Of a stretch of DNA of 64,000 nucleotides, positions 46,890 to 56,331 are shown piece by piece. The stretch's first letter is position 1, and each line of letters begins with the position of its first letter. A model generated the notes under the pieces. It had not been told where the DNA came from and did no database searches. It saw only the letters and a list, made by a program, of their open reading frames with translations. The stretch is taken from the NCBI GenBank assembly GCA_900317505.1, contig ONHB01000009.1:30910-94909 (forward strand), in the 5' to 3' direction. The stretch is from an uncultured Lachnospiraceae bacterium. Lineage in GTDB: Bacteria; Bacillota; Clostridia; Lachnospirales; Lachnospiraceae. The position numbers were made by a program, and so were the translations under genes.

Positions 46890-48938
46890 CTAGATCTCTC
46901 CTTTTTCCAACATAGTCGTCAATGTCTCTTTCAGGATATCAATCGCCTGTTCTACCGATACATCCTTAAGCTGTGCCGCAGCGACATTGATATGTCCGCC
47001 ACCGCCCAGTTTTTCCATGATGATCTGGACATTGATCTCATCCATACTGCGGGCACTGATATAAATCAAATTATTGTATTCTGTCAGCACAAAGCTGGCC
47101 TTGATATTATTCATATTGAGCAGTTCATTGGCTGCCTGGGCACCGACAATGGTCGGGCTTAGGGAATCTCCCGGATTGCACACGGAAATAGCAAAGGCAT
47201 CCTTGAAGATCTCTGCCTTGCTGATGGTCTCGGCCTTGATCCGGTAGTCTGTCACATCGTCCCGGAACATCTTGCGCACGCGCAAAACATCCGCGCCACT
47301 CCTGCGCAGATAAGCAGCCGCCTCAAACGTGCGGACACCTGCTTTGGATGTGAAGTTGTTGCTGTCTATGACAATTCCGCCGTACAGACAGTCTGCCTCT
47401 GTACCATTTAAGCGCAGTCCGTCAATATACTGGATAACCTCCGTGACCATTTCACAGGCACTGGATGCATAGGACTCGATATAGGACAGCGTCGCATTTT
47501 CGATATATTCTTCTCCCTGTCTGTGATGATCCAGCACAACGATCGAACGGCACTGCTTTAACAGATCCGGGCACTCCGTGATACTCGGCCTGTTGACATC
47601 TACGACAACCAGACAGGTATTGTTGCCTGCATATTCCATGGCCTGCGAGCTGCTGATCAGCACCGGCTCTTCGGCATCGATTGGTTCCATAAAGTGATCT
47701 ACCATGGATTTGAGACTCGCCGGAACCTCATTTAAGACGATATTGGCATTCCTGCCAAGGGATTTGGCAATACAATAGATACCGACTGCAGCACCAAAGC
47801 TGTCCACATCGGGCATCCGGTGTCCCATGACAAGCACACGGTCTCTTGTTGAGATCAGCTCCTTTAGGGCATGCGCCTTTACACGCGCTTTTACGCGGGT
47901 ATTTTTTTCGACACGCTGGCTCTTTCCTCCATAGTAGCTTACGCCTTCCTTGGTCTTGACAACGGCCTGGTCACCGCCTCTTCCTAACGCAAGGTCAATG
48001 GATGTACGTGCATATTCATAATTTTGTGCATAGGTAAGGCCGCCAACACCGACACCGATACTCAGTGTCACCGACATTTCATTGCCGATATTGACTGTCT
48101 TTACCTCTTCCAAAAGATCAAAACGATTTTCTTCGAGAGTCTTTAGGGCCTGCTTGCGGATGATAAAGAAAAACTTATCCTTTTCCATCTTGCGGACAAT
48201 ACCGTCGAGCGAAGCAAAATACTTGTTGACACGTCTTTCGATAAGTGCGGTCAGAAGTGAACGGCGCACCTCCTCTACACTGTCAAGCGCTTCTTCGTAG
48301 TTGTCAAAATACAAAAGTCCGACTGCCAGACTCTGATTGTCGATTTCTTTTAAGGCAAGCTTTAATGCTGTCTGATCAAACAGATAAATAGCGATCAGAT
48401 ATCCCTCATAAGGGCCGTCTGAAGTGAAAACATCACTGTTGGCAACCATTTCATCCAGAGGGATCTTTTTCATTTTGGCATGAAAATCGCGGTCCTCATA
48501 CTGGAAATCCACTTCCGATTCGTCCTCTTCCTTGCCCGGAAATTTGTCCTTGGTCAGAGAGGGAAACAGGGAATTGATCGTCTTGTTTTCAGGCTTGGCC
48601 TTACCTGCGATCTGTATAAAAGCCCGGTTGGCCCAGATAATCCTGCCGCCTTCATCCAATAGTGCATTGGGCATCTCCAGATCCCGCAAAAGGCGCTTCT
48701 GGATCTGTCCGTACTGCGTCGCAAAGCTGACTAACTCCGTCATGACAACCGGCCTGTTGAAATGCTCCATCAGCAAAAATACAACCAGATAAACCAAAGT
48801 AAACACAGACATCAGGATGCCTGCGGTCACATCGATTGTATAGGTAATAATATCTGTGATTGCCAATAATACACCAAATATCAGCGGCATCTGAAAATAT
48901 AAGCGCAATCTTCCCTTAAATTTAAGATTTTTGTCCAT
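46890..48938 (-). CDS. gdpP: Cyclic-di-AMP phosphodiesterase GdpP
   Basis: 682 residues from ATG 48938 (GAGG nine bases upstream); ATG 48953 five codons earlier is possible. Two membrane helices (about 15-60), a PAS-like domain (about 75-160), a degenerate GGDEF domain (about 165-300, TLSIGVGVGG) and a DHH/DHHA1 module (about 340-680) with GHRMPDVDSFG, VVVDVNRP, VVLDHHRQG and GGGGHINVAAAQ. It hydrolyses c-di-AMP, tied to potassium and wall homeostasis. Gene order gdpP-rplI-dnaB is as in Bacillus. Confidence 0.95.
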   Translation of the reverse strand: MDKNLKFKGRLRLYFQMPLIFGVLLAITDIITYTIDVTAGILMSVFTLVYLVVFLLMEHFNRPVVMTELVSFATQYGQIQKRLLRDLEMPNALLDEGGRIIWANRAFIQIAGKAKPENKTINSLFPSLTKDKFPGKEEDESEVDFQYEDRDFHAKMKKIPLDEMVANSDVFTSDGPYEGYLIAIYLFDQTALKLALKEIDNQSLAVGLLYFDNYEEALDSVEEVRRSLLTALIERRVNKYFASLDGIVRKMEKDKFFFIIRKQALKTLEENRFDLLEEVKTVNIGNEMSVTLSIGVGVGGLTYAQNYEYARTSIDLALGRGGDQAVVKTKEGVSYYGGKSQRVEKNTRVKARVKAHALKELISTRDRVLVMGHRMPDVDSFGAAVGIYCIAKSLGRNANIVLNEVPASLKSMVDHFMEPIDAEEPVLISSSQAMEYAGNNTCLVVVDVNRPSITECPDLLKQCRSIVVLDHHRQGEEYIENATLSYIESYASSACEMVTEVIQYIDGLRLNGTEADCLYGGIVIDSNNFTSKAGVRTFEAAAYLRRSGADVLRVRKMFRDDVTDYRIKAETISKAEIFKDAFAISVCNPGDSLSPTIVGAQAANELLNMNNIKASFVLTEYNNLIYISARSMDEINVQIIMEKLGGGGHINVAAAQLKDVSVEQAIDILKETLTTMLEKGEI

Positions 48939-49143
48939 TTGCAACTGCCTCATTTTGTCTCATTCTGCTAAAGAGACATCTATAAAAATCATTCCAATAA
49001 ACAAAAAGTGTACATATGTCCATCTTCATATATCAGGTCATATACGTTATTAGTATACCATTAAAACCATTATTTTGCACATACTATATATGGTGGTATA
49101 TGATAAAAAGTTTGCTTTAAATATACAGTTTAGGGGATATCAA

Positions 49144-49183
49144 CAAAAAAAGACCAGCTGCCGAAATCCATCAGCAGTTGGTC
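49144..49183 (-). terminator. Terminator after rpsR
   Basis: Minus strand stem GGACCA-A-CTGC / GCAG-C-TGGTC (49152-49183) followed by seven or more T. Confidence 0.88.
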
Positions 49184-49196
49184 CTTGAAAATCATA

Positions 49197-49460
49197 TTAG
49201 TCCTGAACATAAGGCATCAAAGCGATATGACGAGCTCTCTTGATAGCTACTGTCAAAGCTCTCTGATGTTTAGCACAGTTGCCTGTGATACGGCGAGGAA
49301 GGATTTTTCCTCTTTCAGAAACATATTTTCTTAATTTAGCTGTATCTTTGTAATCGATAACATTATCTTTACCGCAGAATACACAAACTTTTTTTCTTCT
49401 ACGGATTCCGCCTCTTCTCTTCATGGGAGAATCGGATTTGTCTGTCTTGTTAAAAGCCAT
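49197..49460 (-). CDS. rpsR: Ribosomal protein S18
   Basis: 87 residues. [20 protein letters not shown] contains a CxxC of the zinc-type N-terminus; [14 protein letters not shown] and [17 protein letters not shown] are the S18 signature. It binds 16S rRNA together with S6. Confidence 0.97.
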   Translation of the reverse strand: MAFNKTDKSDSPMKRRGGIRRRKKVCVFCGKDNVIDYKDTAKLRKYVSERGKILPRRITGNCAKHQRALTVAIKRARHIALMPYVQD

Positions 49461-49483
49461 GTCTTTGCCTCCATTCTGATTCT

Positions 49484-49927
49484 CTAATTGAACGGCAATT
49501 CCTCGATACCTTCGGGGATATTGATAAATCCTGCACCAGCCTCAACCGGAGCGGCATTATTCTGAGCAGGCACATAACCACCATTGTCAGAACCACCCTG
49601 GGCATTTTTGCTTTCAGCAAATTCCTGCTCTTCTACAACAACATCTGTGGTATATACCCTCACACCATCTTTGTTGGTATAGCTTCCGGTCTGGATACGT
49701 CCGGTAAGAGCGATCTTGGTTCCTTTGTGCAGATACTTTTCTGCAAATTCACCCTGTCTTCCAAAAGCAACACAATTAATAAAGTCTGCAGTCTGGCCAT
49801 CCTGACTGTTGCGGCCTCTACGGTCTACAGCAATGGAATATCTTGCAATAGCCAGTGGCTGATCTCCCTGTGAGTATCTCACTTCAGGATCTCTTGTTAA
49901 TCGTCCCATTAGAATTACTTTATTCAT
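49484..49927 (-). CDS. ssb: Single-stranded DNA-binding protein
   Basis: 147 residues. An OB fold ([49 protein letters not shown]), a Gly/Asn/Pro-rich linker and the acidic tip ending IEELPFN, one residue beyond the usual DDxPF tail. Essential for replication and repair. Confidence 0.97.
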   Translation of the reverse strand: MNKVILMGRLTRDPEVRYSQGDQPLAIARYSIAVDRRGRNSQDGQTADFINCVAFGRQGEFAEKYLHKGTKIALTGRIQTGSYTNKDGVRVYTTDVVVEEQEFAESKNAQGGSDNGGYVPAQNNAAPVEAGAGFINIPEGIEELPFN

Positions 49928-49945
49928 ATATTTTCCTACTTTCTA

Positions 49946-50236
49946 TTATGCCTCGTCTTGTCTTACGCATAAGAATCTGATGACATTTTCCATAAGACGA
50001 ACATTGTTTTCAACGTCGTAAGGAACCTTTGCATCAGCATCGAACTGGATGAAATAATAGAATGCTTCACTCATTTTCTGAATGTCATATGCAAGTTTCT
50101 TCTTGCCCCATTCATCAACATTTGTGATTGTTCCACCGAATCTCTCGATATAGCCTTTAACTTTTTCAATCGTTGCGGCTCTTTCATCGTCTTCGATTTT
50201 AGCACTAACAATAACGGCTAATTCATATTTGTTCAT
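49946..50236 (-). CDS. rpsF: Ribosomal protein S6
   Basis: 96 residues. MNKYELAVIVSAKIEDDE, GGTITNVDEWGKKKLAYDIQK and YYFIQF are the S6 signature. First gene of rpsF-ssb-rpsR, preceded by AAAAGGAGG and a ~75-nt leader. Confidence 0.97.
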   Translation of the reverse strand: MNKYELAVIVSAKIEDDERAATIEKVKGYIERFGGTITNVDEWGKKKLAYDIQKMSEAFYYFIQFDADAKVPYDVENNVRLMENVIRFLCVRQDEA

Positions 50237-50310
50237 GCTTGTTACCTCCTTTTGGTCTCTGGCCCCCTAACTTTTAGTAGAGAGCAAGGAATAATATATC
50301 ACAAACATGA

Positions 50311-50339
50311 ATGATACCATCTATCCACGCAAATTTCAA
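50311..50339 (-). promoter_or_regulatory. rpsF operon promoter
   Basis: Minus strand TTGAAA (50334-50339), 17 bp, TATCAT (50311-50316) preceded by TGG. The leader has a CTCT/AGAG-closed hairpin, but I do not see the conserved CCG of the known S6:S18 leader motif. Confidence 0.5.
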
Positions 50340-50518
50340 GTATTTTTGTGAATTTCTTTTGTATTTTTTTGCACCTGTGTCCGCGGCATCATCAGCTGAT
50401 GTCCACATCCCTCACACTTCAATCGGAAGTCAGCACCTGTACGCAGTATGATCCAGTTTTTACTCCCACAGGGGTGCTGTTTTTTGAATGTAATGATATC
50501 CCCTACCTGATAATCCAT
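50336..50518 (-). CDS. DUF951 family protein
   Basis: 60 residues. MDYQVGDIITFKKQHPCGSKNWIILRTGADFRLKCEGCGHQLMMPR matches DUF951, short proteins with a Cys and a CxxC cluster that probably bind zinc. Partners are unknown; in Bacillus the homologue sits by ssb-rpsF and spo0J-type genes. AGAGGT precedes the ATG. Confidence 0.88.
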   Translation of the reverse strand: MDYQVGDIITFKKQHPCGSKNWIILRTGADFRLKCEGCGHQLMMPRTQVQKNTKEIHKNT

Positions 50519-50532
50519 GAAAAACCTCTTTC

Positions 50533-51255
50533 TTAGTGAACCTCGATCTGTGAAAGGATTTCACCGATCGGTCCGCTGATCACCAAATCCGCCATTGCAT
50601 CCCTTGATGTAGGCGCTTTGTTGATGACAACCAACTTGTTACCTTTATAGTAGTCGATCAGTCCCGCTGCCGGATATACGACTAAGGATGTTCCTCCAAT
50701 GATCAGCATGTCTGCCGATGCGATCGCCCGGATAGCATTGGTCAAAGTGTCCTGATCGAGCCCTTCTTCATACAAAACGACATCCGGCTTGATCGGTCCT
50801 CCGCATTCACAGGCAGGTATCCCCGGCGAATCGAGAATATACTGTGCATCATAAAACTTTCCACAGTCCTCACAGTAATTGCGAAGCACACTTCCATGCA
50901 ACTCATACACGGTCTTACTGCCGGCTGCCTGATGCAGGCCGTCAATATTTTGTGTCACTACAGCTTTTAATTTCCCTGCTTTTTCAAGCTCTGCAATCTT
51001 TTTGTGTGCCGCATTGGGTTTGGCAGACAGACAGAGCATTTTATCCTTGTAAAACCGGAAAAATTCAGATGGATTTCTTCTATAAAAGGTATGACTCAGA
51101 ATTGTCTCCGGCGGATAATCATATTTTTGATGATATAATCCATCCACACTTCTGAAATCCGGAATACCGCTTTCGGTGGAAACACCCGCTCCTCCAAAAA
51201 ATACAATAGAACTGCTTTCATCAATCATCTGCTGTAATTTTTCTATCTCTGTCAT
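50533..51255 (-). CDS. cobB: NAD-dependent protein deacylase (sirtuin)
   Basis: 240 residues. NAD-binding GGAGVSTESGIPDFRS (about 21-36), catalytic His in TQNIDGLHQAAGS and LHGSVLR, and four Cys for zinc (YCEDCGKFY, CECGGPIK). GTSLVVYPAAGL binds ribose. Removes acyl groups from Lys using NAD+. It does not carry the Tyr/Arg pair I would need to call desuccinylase specificity with confidence. AGGAGG precedes the ATG. Confidence 0.93.
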   Translation of the reverse strand: MTEIEKLQQMIDESSSIVFFGGAGVSTESGIPDFRSVDGLYHQKYDYPPETILSHTFYRRNPSEFFRFYKDKMLCLSAKPNAAHKKIAELEKAGKLKAVVTQNIDGLHQAAGSKTVYELHGSVLRNYCEDCGKFYDAQYILDSPGIPACECGGPIKPDVVLYEEGLDQDTLTNAIRAIASADMLIIGGTSLVVYPAAGLIDYYKGNKLVVINKAPTSRDAMADLVISGPIGEILSQIEVH

Positions 51256-51267
51256 AATTACCTCCTA

Positions 51268-51303
51268 TAAAAAAACAGTCCATGCAGAATCTGCATGAAC
51301 TGT
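51268..51303 (-). terminator. Terminator after the chemoreceptor gene
   Basis: Minus strand ACAGT-T-CATGCAG / CTGCATG-G-ACTGT (51275-51303) then a run of T; the cobB ribosome site follows directly. Confidence 0.9.
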
Positions 51304-51318
51304 CTGACTTGCTATTGA

Positions 51319-52617
51319 TTAAAGGTAAATCTGGAAACGATTGGTCTGTGTTGTCAGATCGTCCGCAACCTGATTTAAGCGGCTGGTGGCATTTTTGATC
51401 TCACCAATGGTTGCCGTCAACTCTTCTGCACTTGCAGCGGTCTCCTGTGTAGATGCGGCATTTTCCTCTGCAATAGCGGAAAGGCTTTCAACAGACATGA
51501 TCACGCGGCCTTTGGCTTCATCCAGATTTTTGGTACTCTGGGCAATGCTTTCAACACCTTCCATTGTAACGATCAGTCCATTATTTACTTTGTCAAATAC
51601 ACGCTTGGTCATCTCAACCTTGTCTGCCTGGAAACCAATGATCGCATCGACGGTATTCATCGTCTTAACTGCCTGCTCGGTATCTGCCAGCAGGTTGTTG
51701 ATAATGCCTTCGATCGTCTTGGCTGACTGGTTGGACTGCTCAGCAAGATTTTTGATCTGCTCAGCAACAACGGCAAAACCACGTCCGCTCTCACCGGCTC
51801 TCGCGGCCTCGATGGATGCATTTAATGCCAACAGGTTGGTCTCGCTTGCGATAGATGAGATCAGCTCTGTTGCTTTGTGGATTTCCTGTGCGGATTCGTT
51901 GGTTGTATTGGTCTGTTCATATATAACTGCAATCTGTGCTTTTACTTTTTCGGAAATGGTCTTAAGCTCGCCTACGGAGTCAACACCTTCCTGACCGGCT
52001 GCCTTCATCTGATCCGCATTGACGATCAGCTTGGCAACAGCATTGCTCGTTTCTTCGATTCCTTCACCGATACGTCCGATTGCATCGGATACAGCCTGTG
52101 TCTCAGAAGCCTGTGCAGTCGCACCATTGGCCATATCTCCCATGCTTCTTGCAACATCTTCGGAAGCTGTGCTGGTCTGCTCAGCCATCTTGTCCAGACG
52201 TGCGGTTGATTCCTCAATGACATCGGATGTATTGCCGACCTGGCCGATAACATCCTTTAACTGGCCGATAACCATATTGGCGTGATCTGCCAAAACACCG
52301 ATCTCATCCTTGCGCTCCAGATCGATCTTGCCAAGCTCAGCGGTCAGATCTCCGCTTCCGGCACGGTCCAGTGTCGCGATGATGCGGTCAACGGAATTGC
52401 CAAGCTTCCATGCAAATGCCTGCATTACGAAAAACATGATAACGGAATTTAAAATAAAGATCAGCAACATCGGTGTCTTAACCGATGCCAAAATCTCTTT
52501 TCCATAAAAAATGCGAATACCAAGCATCAGCTCGGCAAAAGTCGCGATCAACGGAACCACTGAATAGATCAGGAGTTTCCATTTGATGTTAAGCTTAATA
52601 TCTGTCTTTTTTGTCAT
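51319..52617 (-). CDS. Methyl-accepting chemotaxis protein without large sensor domain
   Basis: 432 residues from ATG 52617 (GAGAGGT upstream). Two N-terminal helices (about 14-33, 50-70) are separated by only ~17 residues, so there is no extracellular ligand domain. A HAMP-like segment follows (about 70-125), then the long signalling coiled coil with tip SIASETNLLALNASIEAARAGESGRGFAVVAEQI. Signals to CheA/CheW, which are not in this window, and suggests motility. Sensing must be cytoplasmic, through the membrane or by a partner. Confidence 0.93.
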   Translation of the reverse strand: MTKKTDIKLNIKWKLLIYSVVPLIATFAELMLGIRIFYGKEILASVKTPMLLIFILNSVIMFFVMQAFAWKLGNSVDRIIATLDRAGSGDLTAELGKIDLERKDEIGVLADHANMVIGQLKDVIGQVGNTSDVIEESTARLDKMAEQTSTASEDVARSMGDMANGATAQASETQAVSDAIGRIGEGIEETSNAVAKLIVNADQMKAAGQEGVDSVGELKTISEKVKAQIAVIYEQTNTTNESAQEIHKATELISSIASETNLLALNASIEAARAGESGRGFAVVAEQIKNLAEQSNQSAKTIEGIINNLLADTEQAVKTMNTVDAIIGFQADKVEMTKRVFDKVNNGLIVTMEGVESIAQSTKNLDEAKGRVIMSVESLSAIAEENAASTQETAASAEELTATIGEIKNATSRLNQVADDLTTQTNRFQIYL

Positions 52618-52678
52618 ACCCAAACCTCTCTTTGCTGTCTATAGTAACGATCCCCTAAAAAATCCCATTTATGAGCAT

Positions 52679-52707
52679 ATTATACCATACTTTTTTATAA
52701 TTGTAAG
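52679..52707 (-). promoter_or_regulatory. Putative chemoreceptor promoter
   Basis: Minus strand CTTACA (52702-52707), 17 bp, TATAAT (52679-52684) preceded by TGG (extended -10). Confidence 0.5.
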
Positions 52708-52742
52708 GTCTATTTTTCTTGTTTCAAAGTATTTATGTATAT

Positions 52743-54038
52743 TTATTCCGGATCGTCTCCCACGATCTGATCTCTTCCGTTCTTTTTGCCCCGGTAAAGG
52801 TGTTCATCCGCTCTTTTGACAACCTGTTCAATGCTTTCCTTTTTGCGGTAAGCTGATACACCAAAGGTCATGCTGACATGAAAGCTCTGTCCTTCATAGG
52901 TAAATTCGGTATTCCGGACGCTTTCAAGCACATGCTCCACAATCTCACCGGCAGTCTGATAATCCGTCTTGAATGCAAGCAGAAATTCTTCGCCACCCCA
53001 GCGGATGGGAATACCCTGTTCTCCTACCAGTTCCTCCATGGCTTCGGATATCCGGGTCAGCACCATATCTCCGCATTCGTGGCCATAGGTGTCATTGATC
53101 TTTTTGAAAAAGTCGATGTCTCCCAGAGCTACCGCCACCTGTCTGCGGTAATTGCTGCTTTCTGCAAGATCAATATATTTGGACAGCTCGATACGTCCCG
53201 CACGTCTGTTGTACAGACCTGTAAGCGGATCCTTGTAAATCAGCGTCTGCAGATTGGATCCTACCTCCTGCGCATGCCTGCCCATGTCACCCAGCTCATC
53301 GCTTCTTTTTAAAATACCGGCCGGCATCTGTGTCTTGAAATTGTTTTCTGCCAGACTTCCGATATAATCACCAATCTGATTGAGAACCTTTACAACATTT
53401 CCGGCATACATGGATGCGATCACTAAAACCGCCATCAGCGCGATCAAAAAGACGATCACGATCTTGGTCACGATCGTATTCACACTGCCCTTTACACTCT
53501 CATTGGTCATACCGGCAAATACCATTCCGCATATTTCGTTTCCGTTGCGTAATGGAATATAATATCCATAATAATACTGACCGTTGATATCCACGCGGTC
53601 AGAATAATATTCGTTGCCCATCTGGATGGCTGCCATAATATTGGCATCATCCGTCGTCGTATGTACAATCCGGTTTCCGTCAGCATCCTGTATCGTAGTC
53701 AGCATTCTGGTATCTCCATAAAAAATGCTGATCTCATTTCCTGTATTTTCTTTTATCTGATCGATCAGCGTATAATCTCCGCTCAGATCGACGCCGCCCA
53801 TCAGAAAACGCTGTCCTTCTGTCTCGATCTCTCCCGGATAGGATAAGGAATAAAGCGCAACCGTCTCTCTTGCCGTGGAAGCAAGCGCCTTTTTGATCTC
53901 CAGCTCCATACCTTCCGATACGCTCTGTGTCCCCAGTGCAATAAAGATAATGCCCAGCACCAAAATCGGCACTGCCATAACAGCAGACAGGGATAAAAAC
54001 AATCCCGAACCTCTTTTTTTGGTATTGTCCTGATTCAT
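52743..54038 (-). CDS. Diguanylate cyclase with cache-type sensor
   Basis: 431 residues. Membrane helices at about 12-35 and 185-207 bracket an extracytoplasmic domain (about 38-183, EISIFYGDTRMLTTI, YYGYYIPLRNGNEICGMVFAG) of the single cache type. A HAMP-like region and a GGDEF domain (about 268-428) follow with DPLTGLYNRR, DIDFFKKINDTYGHECGD and the active RWGGEEF. The inhibitory RxxD site upstream of GGEEF is absent. It should make c-di-GMP from GTP in response to an external ligand. Confidence 0.92.
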   Translation of the reverse strand: MNQDNTKKRGSGLFLSLSAVMAVPILVLGIIFIALGTQSVSEGMELEIKKALASTARETVALYSLSYPGEIETEGQRFLMGGVDLSGDYTLIDQIKENTGNEISIFYGDTRMLTTIQDADGNRIVHTTTDDANIMAAIQMGNEYYSDRVDINGQYYYGYYIPLRNGNEICGMVFAGMTNESVKGSVNTIVTKIVIVFLIALMAVLVIASMYAGNVVKVLNQIGDYIGSLAENNFKTQMPAGILKRSDELGDMGRHAQEVGSNLQTLIYKDPLTGLYNRRAGRIELSKYIDLAESSNYRRQVAVALGDIDFFKKINDTYGHECGDMVLTRISEAMEELVGEQGIPIRWGGEEFLLAFKTDYQTAGEIVEHVLESVRNTEFTYEGQSFHVSMTFGVSAYRKKESIEQVVKRADEHLYRGKKNGRDQIVGDDPE

Positions 54039-54082
54039 AAAGCCTGCACCTCTTTCTGATCAGGGTCTGCCCCGATTCCAGC

Positions 54083-54406
54083 TCATGAAATCAACTTTGA
54101 AACAGCCCCACAGTATTCTTTTCTGACCTGATAGCTTTCCTCTTCCAGCGCCGGAATAAAAATAAGTGTCACATCCTCCGGTCTCTGTATCAGGCTCTGT
54201 TTATCTTCACGTTTTAATTGCTTGATCGCATACTCCAGTCTGGCTGCCGAAGCATAGCTTTCTGCTTCCCACACCATCTTTACTTCCTGTATGCGTCTGG
54301 AATGTGTATACCGTGCACCCTTTCTGCCCTGCATAAAATGCTCCTTCATGCGTCTTCTGACATCGGTCGTAATTCCTGTATACAATGTATGATCTTCACA
54401 TTCCAC
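54083..54406 (-). CDS. GIY-YIG nuclease-domain protein (UPF0213), start uncertain
   Basis: 107 residues if GTG 54406 is the start. TLYTGITTDVRRRMKEH, GARYTHSRR, EYAIKQLKREDK match UPF0213/YhbQ-type small GIY-YIG proteins. Family members begin about six residues earlier with a Tyr-Thr-Tyr-Ile-Val-like strand. Here the frame continues upstream as ITYIYIVEC but has no ATG, GTG or TTG before GTG 54406; an ATT at about 54424 is the only candidate near AGG. The first strand may therefore be shortened or use a rare start. Confidence 0.75.
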   Translation of the reverse strand: MECEDHTLYTGITTDVRRRMKEHFMQGRKGARYTHSRRIQEVKMVWEAESYASAARLEYAIKQLKREDKQSLIQRPEDVTLIFIPALEEESYQVRKEYCGAVSKLIS

Positions 54407-54432
54407 AATATAAATATATGTAATCCTGGTTT

Positions 54433-55362
54433 TTATTTTTCTACACCTTCTAAATCAAACGGCGGCACAAAGCTTTCATCAGCCGTCTTTCCGACCTGCA
54501 TATAGGCCTTTGTGATGCCGATGGACAGTGCATAATCTATCACTTTCTGATATTCATATGTCGTAAGCTTTCTTTTTAACTCCCGGTCCGGCAGATCAAT
54601 ACCCTTCATCGGGGTATATTGATTCATAATGCTTAAGTAAATCTGATCTCCATACCGGTCATGCAGATACCCCAGGACCTTTTCCGCCTCTTTCCGCTGC
54701 CCCGGAAGCACCAGATGTCTGACGATCACGCCCTGTCTGATAAATCCCTGCTCATCTAAAACAATGTGCGGTGCCTGTCTGACCATTTCCTGTATCGCCG
54801 CCTCAGCCGCCTCTGCATAATCAGGCGCACCAAAGTACTTTGTGCCCAGCTCCTGCGACATGCATTTAAAATCCGGCAGATATACATCCACCCATCCTTC
54901 CAAAAGCCGCAGTGCTTCAACCGATTCATAGCCGCTGCTATTATAAATAACCGGTATGTGCAGCCCCTGTGCTTTTGCCTGTTTCAGGGCTTCCACGATC
55001 GTAGGAATAAACATCACACCGGTCACTAAATTGATGTTGTTGGCTTTTTTATCCTGTAACTCCAAAAAGATCTCGGCAAGTCTTCCGGTATCAATAATAA
55101 GGCCTGCTTTTCCTCTGGATATCTCATAATTTTGACAGAATACGCACCGCAGATTGCAGCCTGAGAAAAAAACGGCTCCCGATCCCTGCTCTCCACTGAT
55201 GCAGGGTTCCTCATAAAAATGGAGCGCAGCCCTTGCAACAACCGACTCGGCTTTCATATGACAGACACCATACTGCTCATTTAATCTGTCTGCCCCACAC
55301 TTTCTGGGACACAGCATACAATGGCTGTATGTCTGTTTTTCCAATTCACTGTATATTTTCAT
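54433..55362 (-). CDS. Radical SAM protein, PflX/PflA-like
   Basis: 309 residues. An N-terminal four-Cys segment (CMLCPRKCGADR, YGVCHM; about 16-35) comes before the radical SAM CxxxCxxC in CNLRCVFCQNY (about 71-81). GVMFIPTIVEAL and LPDFKC strands follow. This is the COG1313/PflX-type family, related to pyruvate formate-lyase activases but with unproved targets. No glycyl-radical enzyme gene is in this window. Ends just upstream of the GIY-YIG gene. Confidence 0.88.
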   Translation of the reverse strand: MKIYSELEKQTYSHCMLCPRKCGADRLNEQYGVCHMKAESVVARAALHFYEEPCISGEQGSGAVFFSGCNLRCVFCQNYEISRGKAGLIIDTGRLAEIFLELQDKKANNINLVTGVMFIPTIVEALKQAKAQGLHIPVIYNSSGYESVEALRLLEGWVDVYLPDFKCMSQELGTKYFGAPDYAEAAEAAIQEMVRQAPHIVLDEQGFIRQGVIVRHLVLPGQRKEAEKVLGYLHDRYGDQIYLSIMNQYTPMKGIDLPDRELKRKLTTYEYQKVIDYALSIGITKAYMQVGKTADESFVPPFDLEGVEK

Positions 55363-55379
55363 ATGGAAATACCGGGAAA

Positions 55380-56018
55380 TCAGTCTTCCCGATCCTTCGG
55401 TTTCATGATTTTTCTCTGACGTGTTGTGATATATCGGTCAATCTCCGGACGCGGAATCATATAGCATCCAAAGAGTGTCTTGCCATCCTCACGGTCCTCT
55501 CTCCGCACCACACGGCCCATAACGGAAATATCCATATCCAGCAGAGTATCTTTGTATAACATCTGGACATATTCCATATTTTGATTGTCATAATGTCCGA
55601 CAATAAAGGAAAAACCGGAAGAGCTCATATCCACGACATAGGCATCGACCGTTGCCTTACCATGATTGACATAGCAGTATTCATCGATCGGCACGCGGAA
55701 ATGCGACCGCCTGTTTAAATTAACACCATTTTCCTTGGATATGATCGCATGATATCTCTGGTCTTTAAACTTGATATACTGGACATAACAGCCTCTGAAA
55801 ATAACCGGCTTTCCGTCACGGATGGCAACCACCTCGGCGATCACGCCTTCCTTGCCGAACGACAGCACCTTATCCTCATATTTGAGAGGCGGGATCAGAA
55901 TACATCTTCCCTTTTGTGAAACCTCCAGAACCGGACATTTCCACTCCATCTTGTCATGCTCTTTCATTTTTACCGTGAGCGTGACCATTTCTTCTTTTTC
56001 TAATTCATAAATAAACAT
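55380..56018 (-). CDS. PilZ-domain c-di-GMP-binding protein
   Basis: 212 residues. N-terminal YcgR-like beta domain (about 1-95), then PilZ (about 98-200). RRSHFR gives the RxxxR motif and DMSSSG the D/NxSxxG motif, both needed to bind c-di-GMP. Likely a YcgR-type brake or other effector for the two diguanylate cyclases in this region. AAAAGGG precedes the ATG. Confidence 0.87.
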   Translation of the reverse strand: MFIYELEKEEMVTLTVKMKEHDKMEWKCPVLEVSQKGRCILIPPLKYEDKVLSFGKEGVIAEVVAIRDGKPVIFRGCYVQYIKFKDQRYHAIISKENGVNLNRRSHFRVPIDEYCYVNHGKATVDAYVVDMSSSGFSFIVGHYDNQNMEYVQMLYKDTLLDMDISVMGRVVRREDREDGKTLFGCYMIPRPEIDRYITTRQRKIMKPKDRED

Positions 56019-56031
56019 AAACAGACCCTTT

Positions 56032-56331
56032 TCAAGCGGATTTAATCACATGCTTAGGATCTTTTATGAAAAGAAATACCAGCCATATGATCAGGCCGAG
56101 TGCCACGGCTGACAATCCCAACAATGTGTCATTCAATATATTTTGTGTCAGCATATCAAAGTACTCTGCTCCACATTCGGCATATTCATAAAATGCATCC
56201 ACAAGCCACATCAGGGATGCGCCCCAGAAAATATAGCACAATACACCGACCTTTAGAGTCCGCGCCTCAGAGCTTATATACCACACAACGGAAGAAATAA
56301 TTGCCGCAAAAACTGTAATCAACAACGTCAT
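56032..56331 (-). CDS. Small membrane protein of a conserved pair (second gene)
   Basis: 99 residues with three helices (about 3-20, 27-48, 68-92). No known domain. It overlaps its upstream partner by four bases (ATGA), so the two are coupled. The pair appears in Clostridia, as far as I recall, but I know no function. Confidence 0.6.
   Translation of the reverse strand: MTLLITVFAAIISSVVWYISSEARTLKVGVLCYIFWGASLMWLVDAFYEYAECGAEYFDMLTQNILNDTLLGLSAVALGLIIWLVFLFIKDPKHVIKSA

Noticed and set aside
50237..50310. S6:S18 autoregulatory leader before rpsF
   Set aside because: A hairpin exists, but I could not find the conserved CCG in the expected loop. A search with the Rfam rpsF model would settle it.
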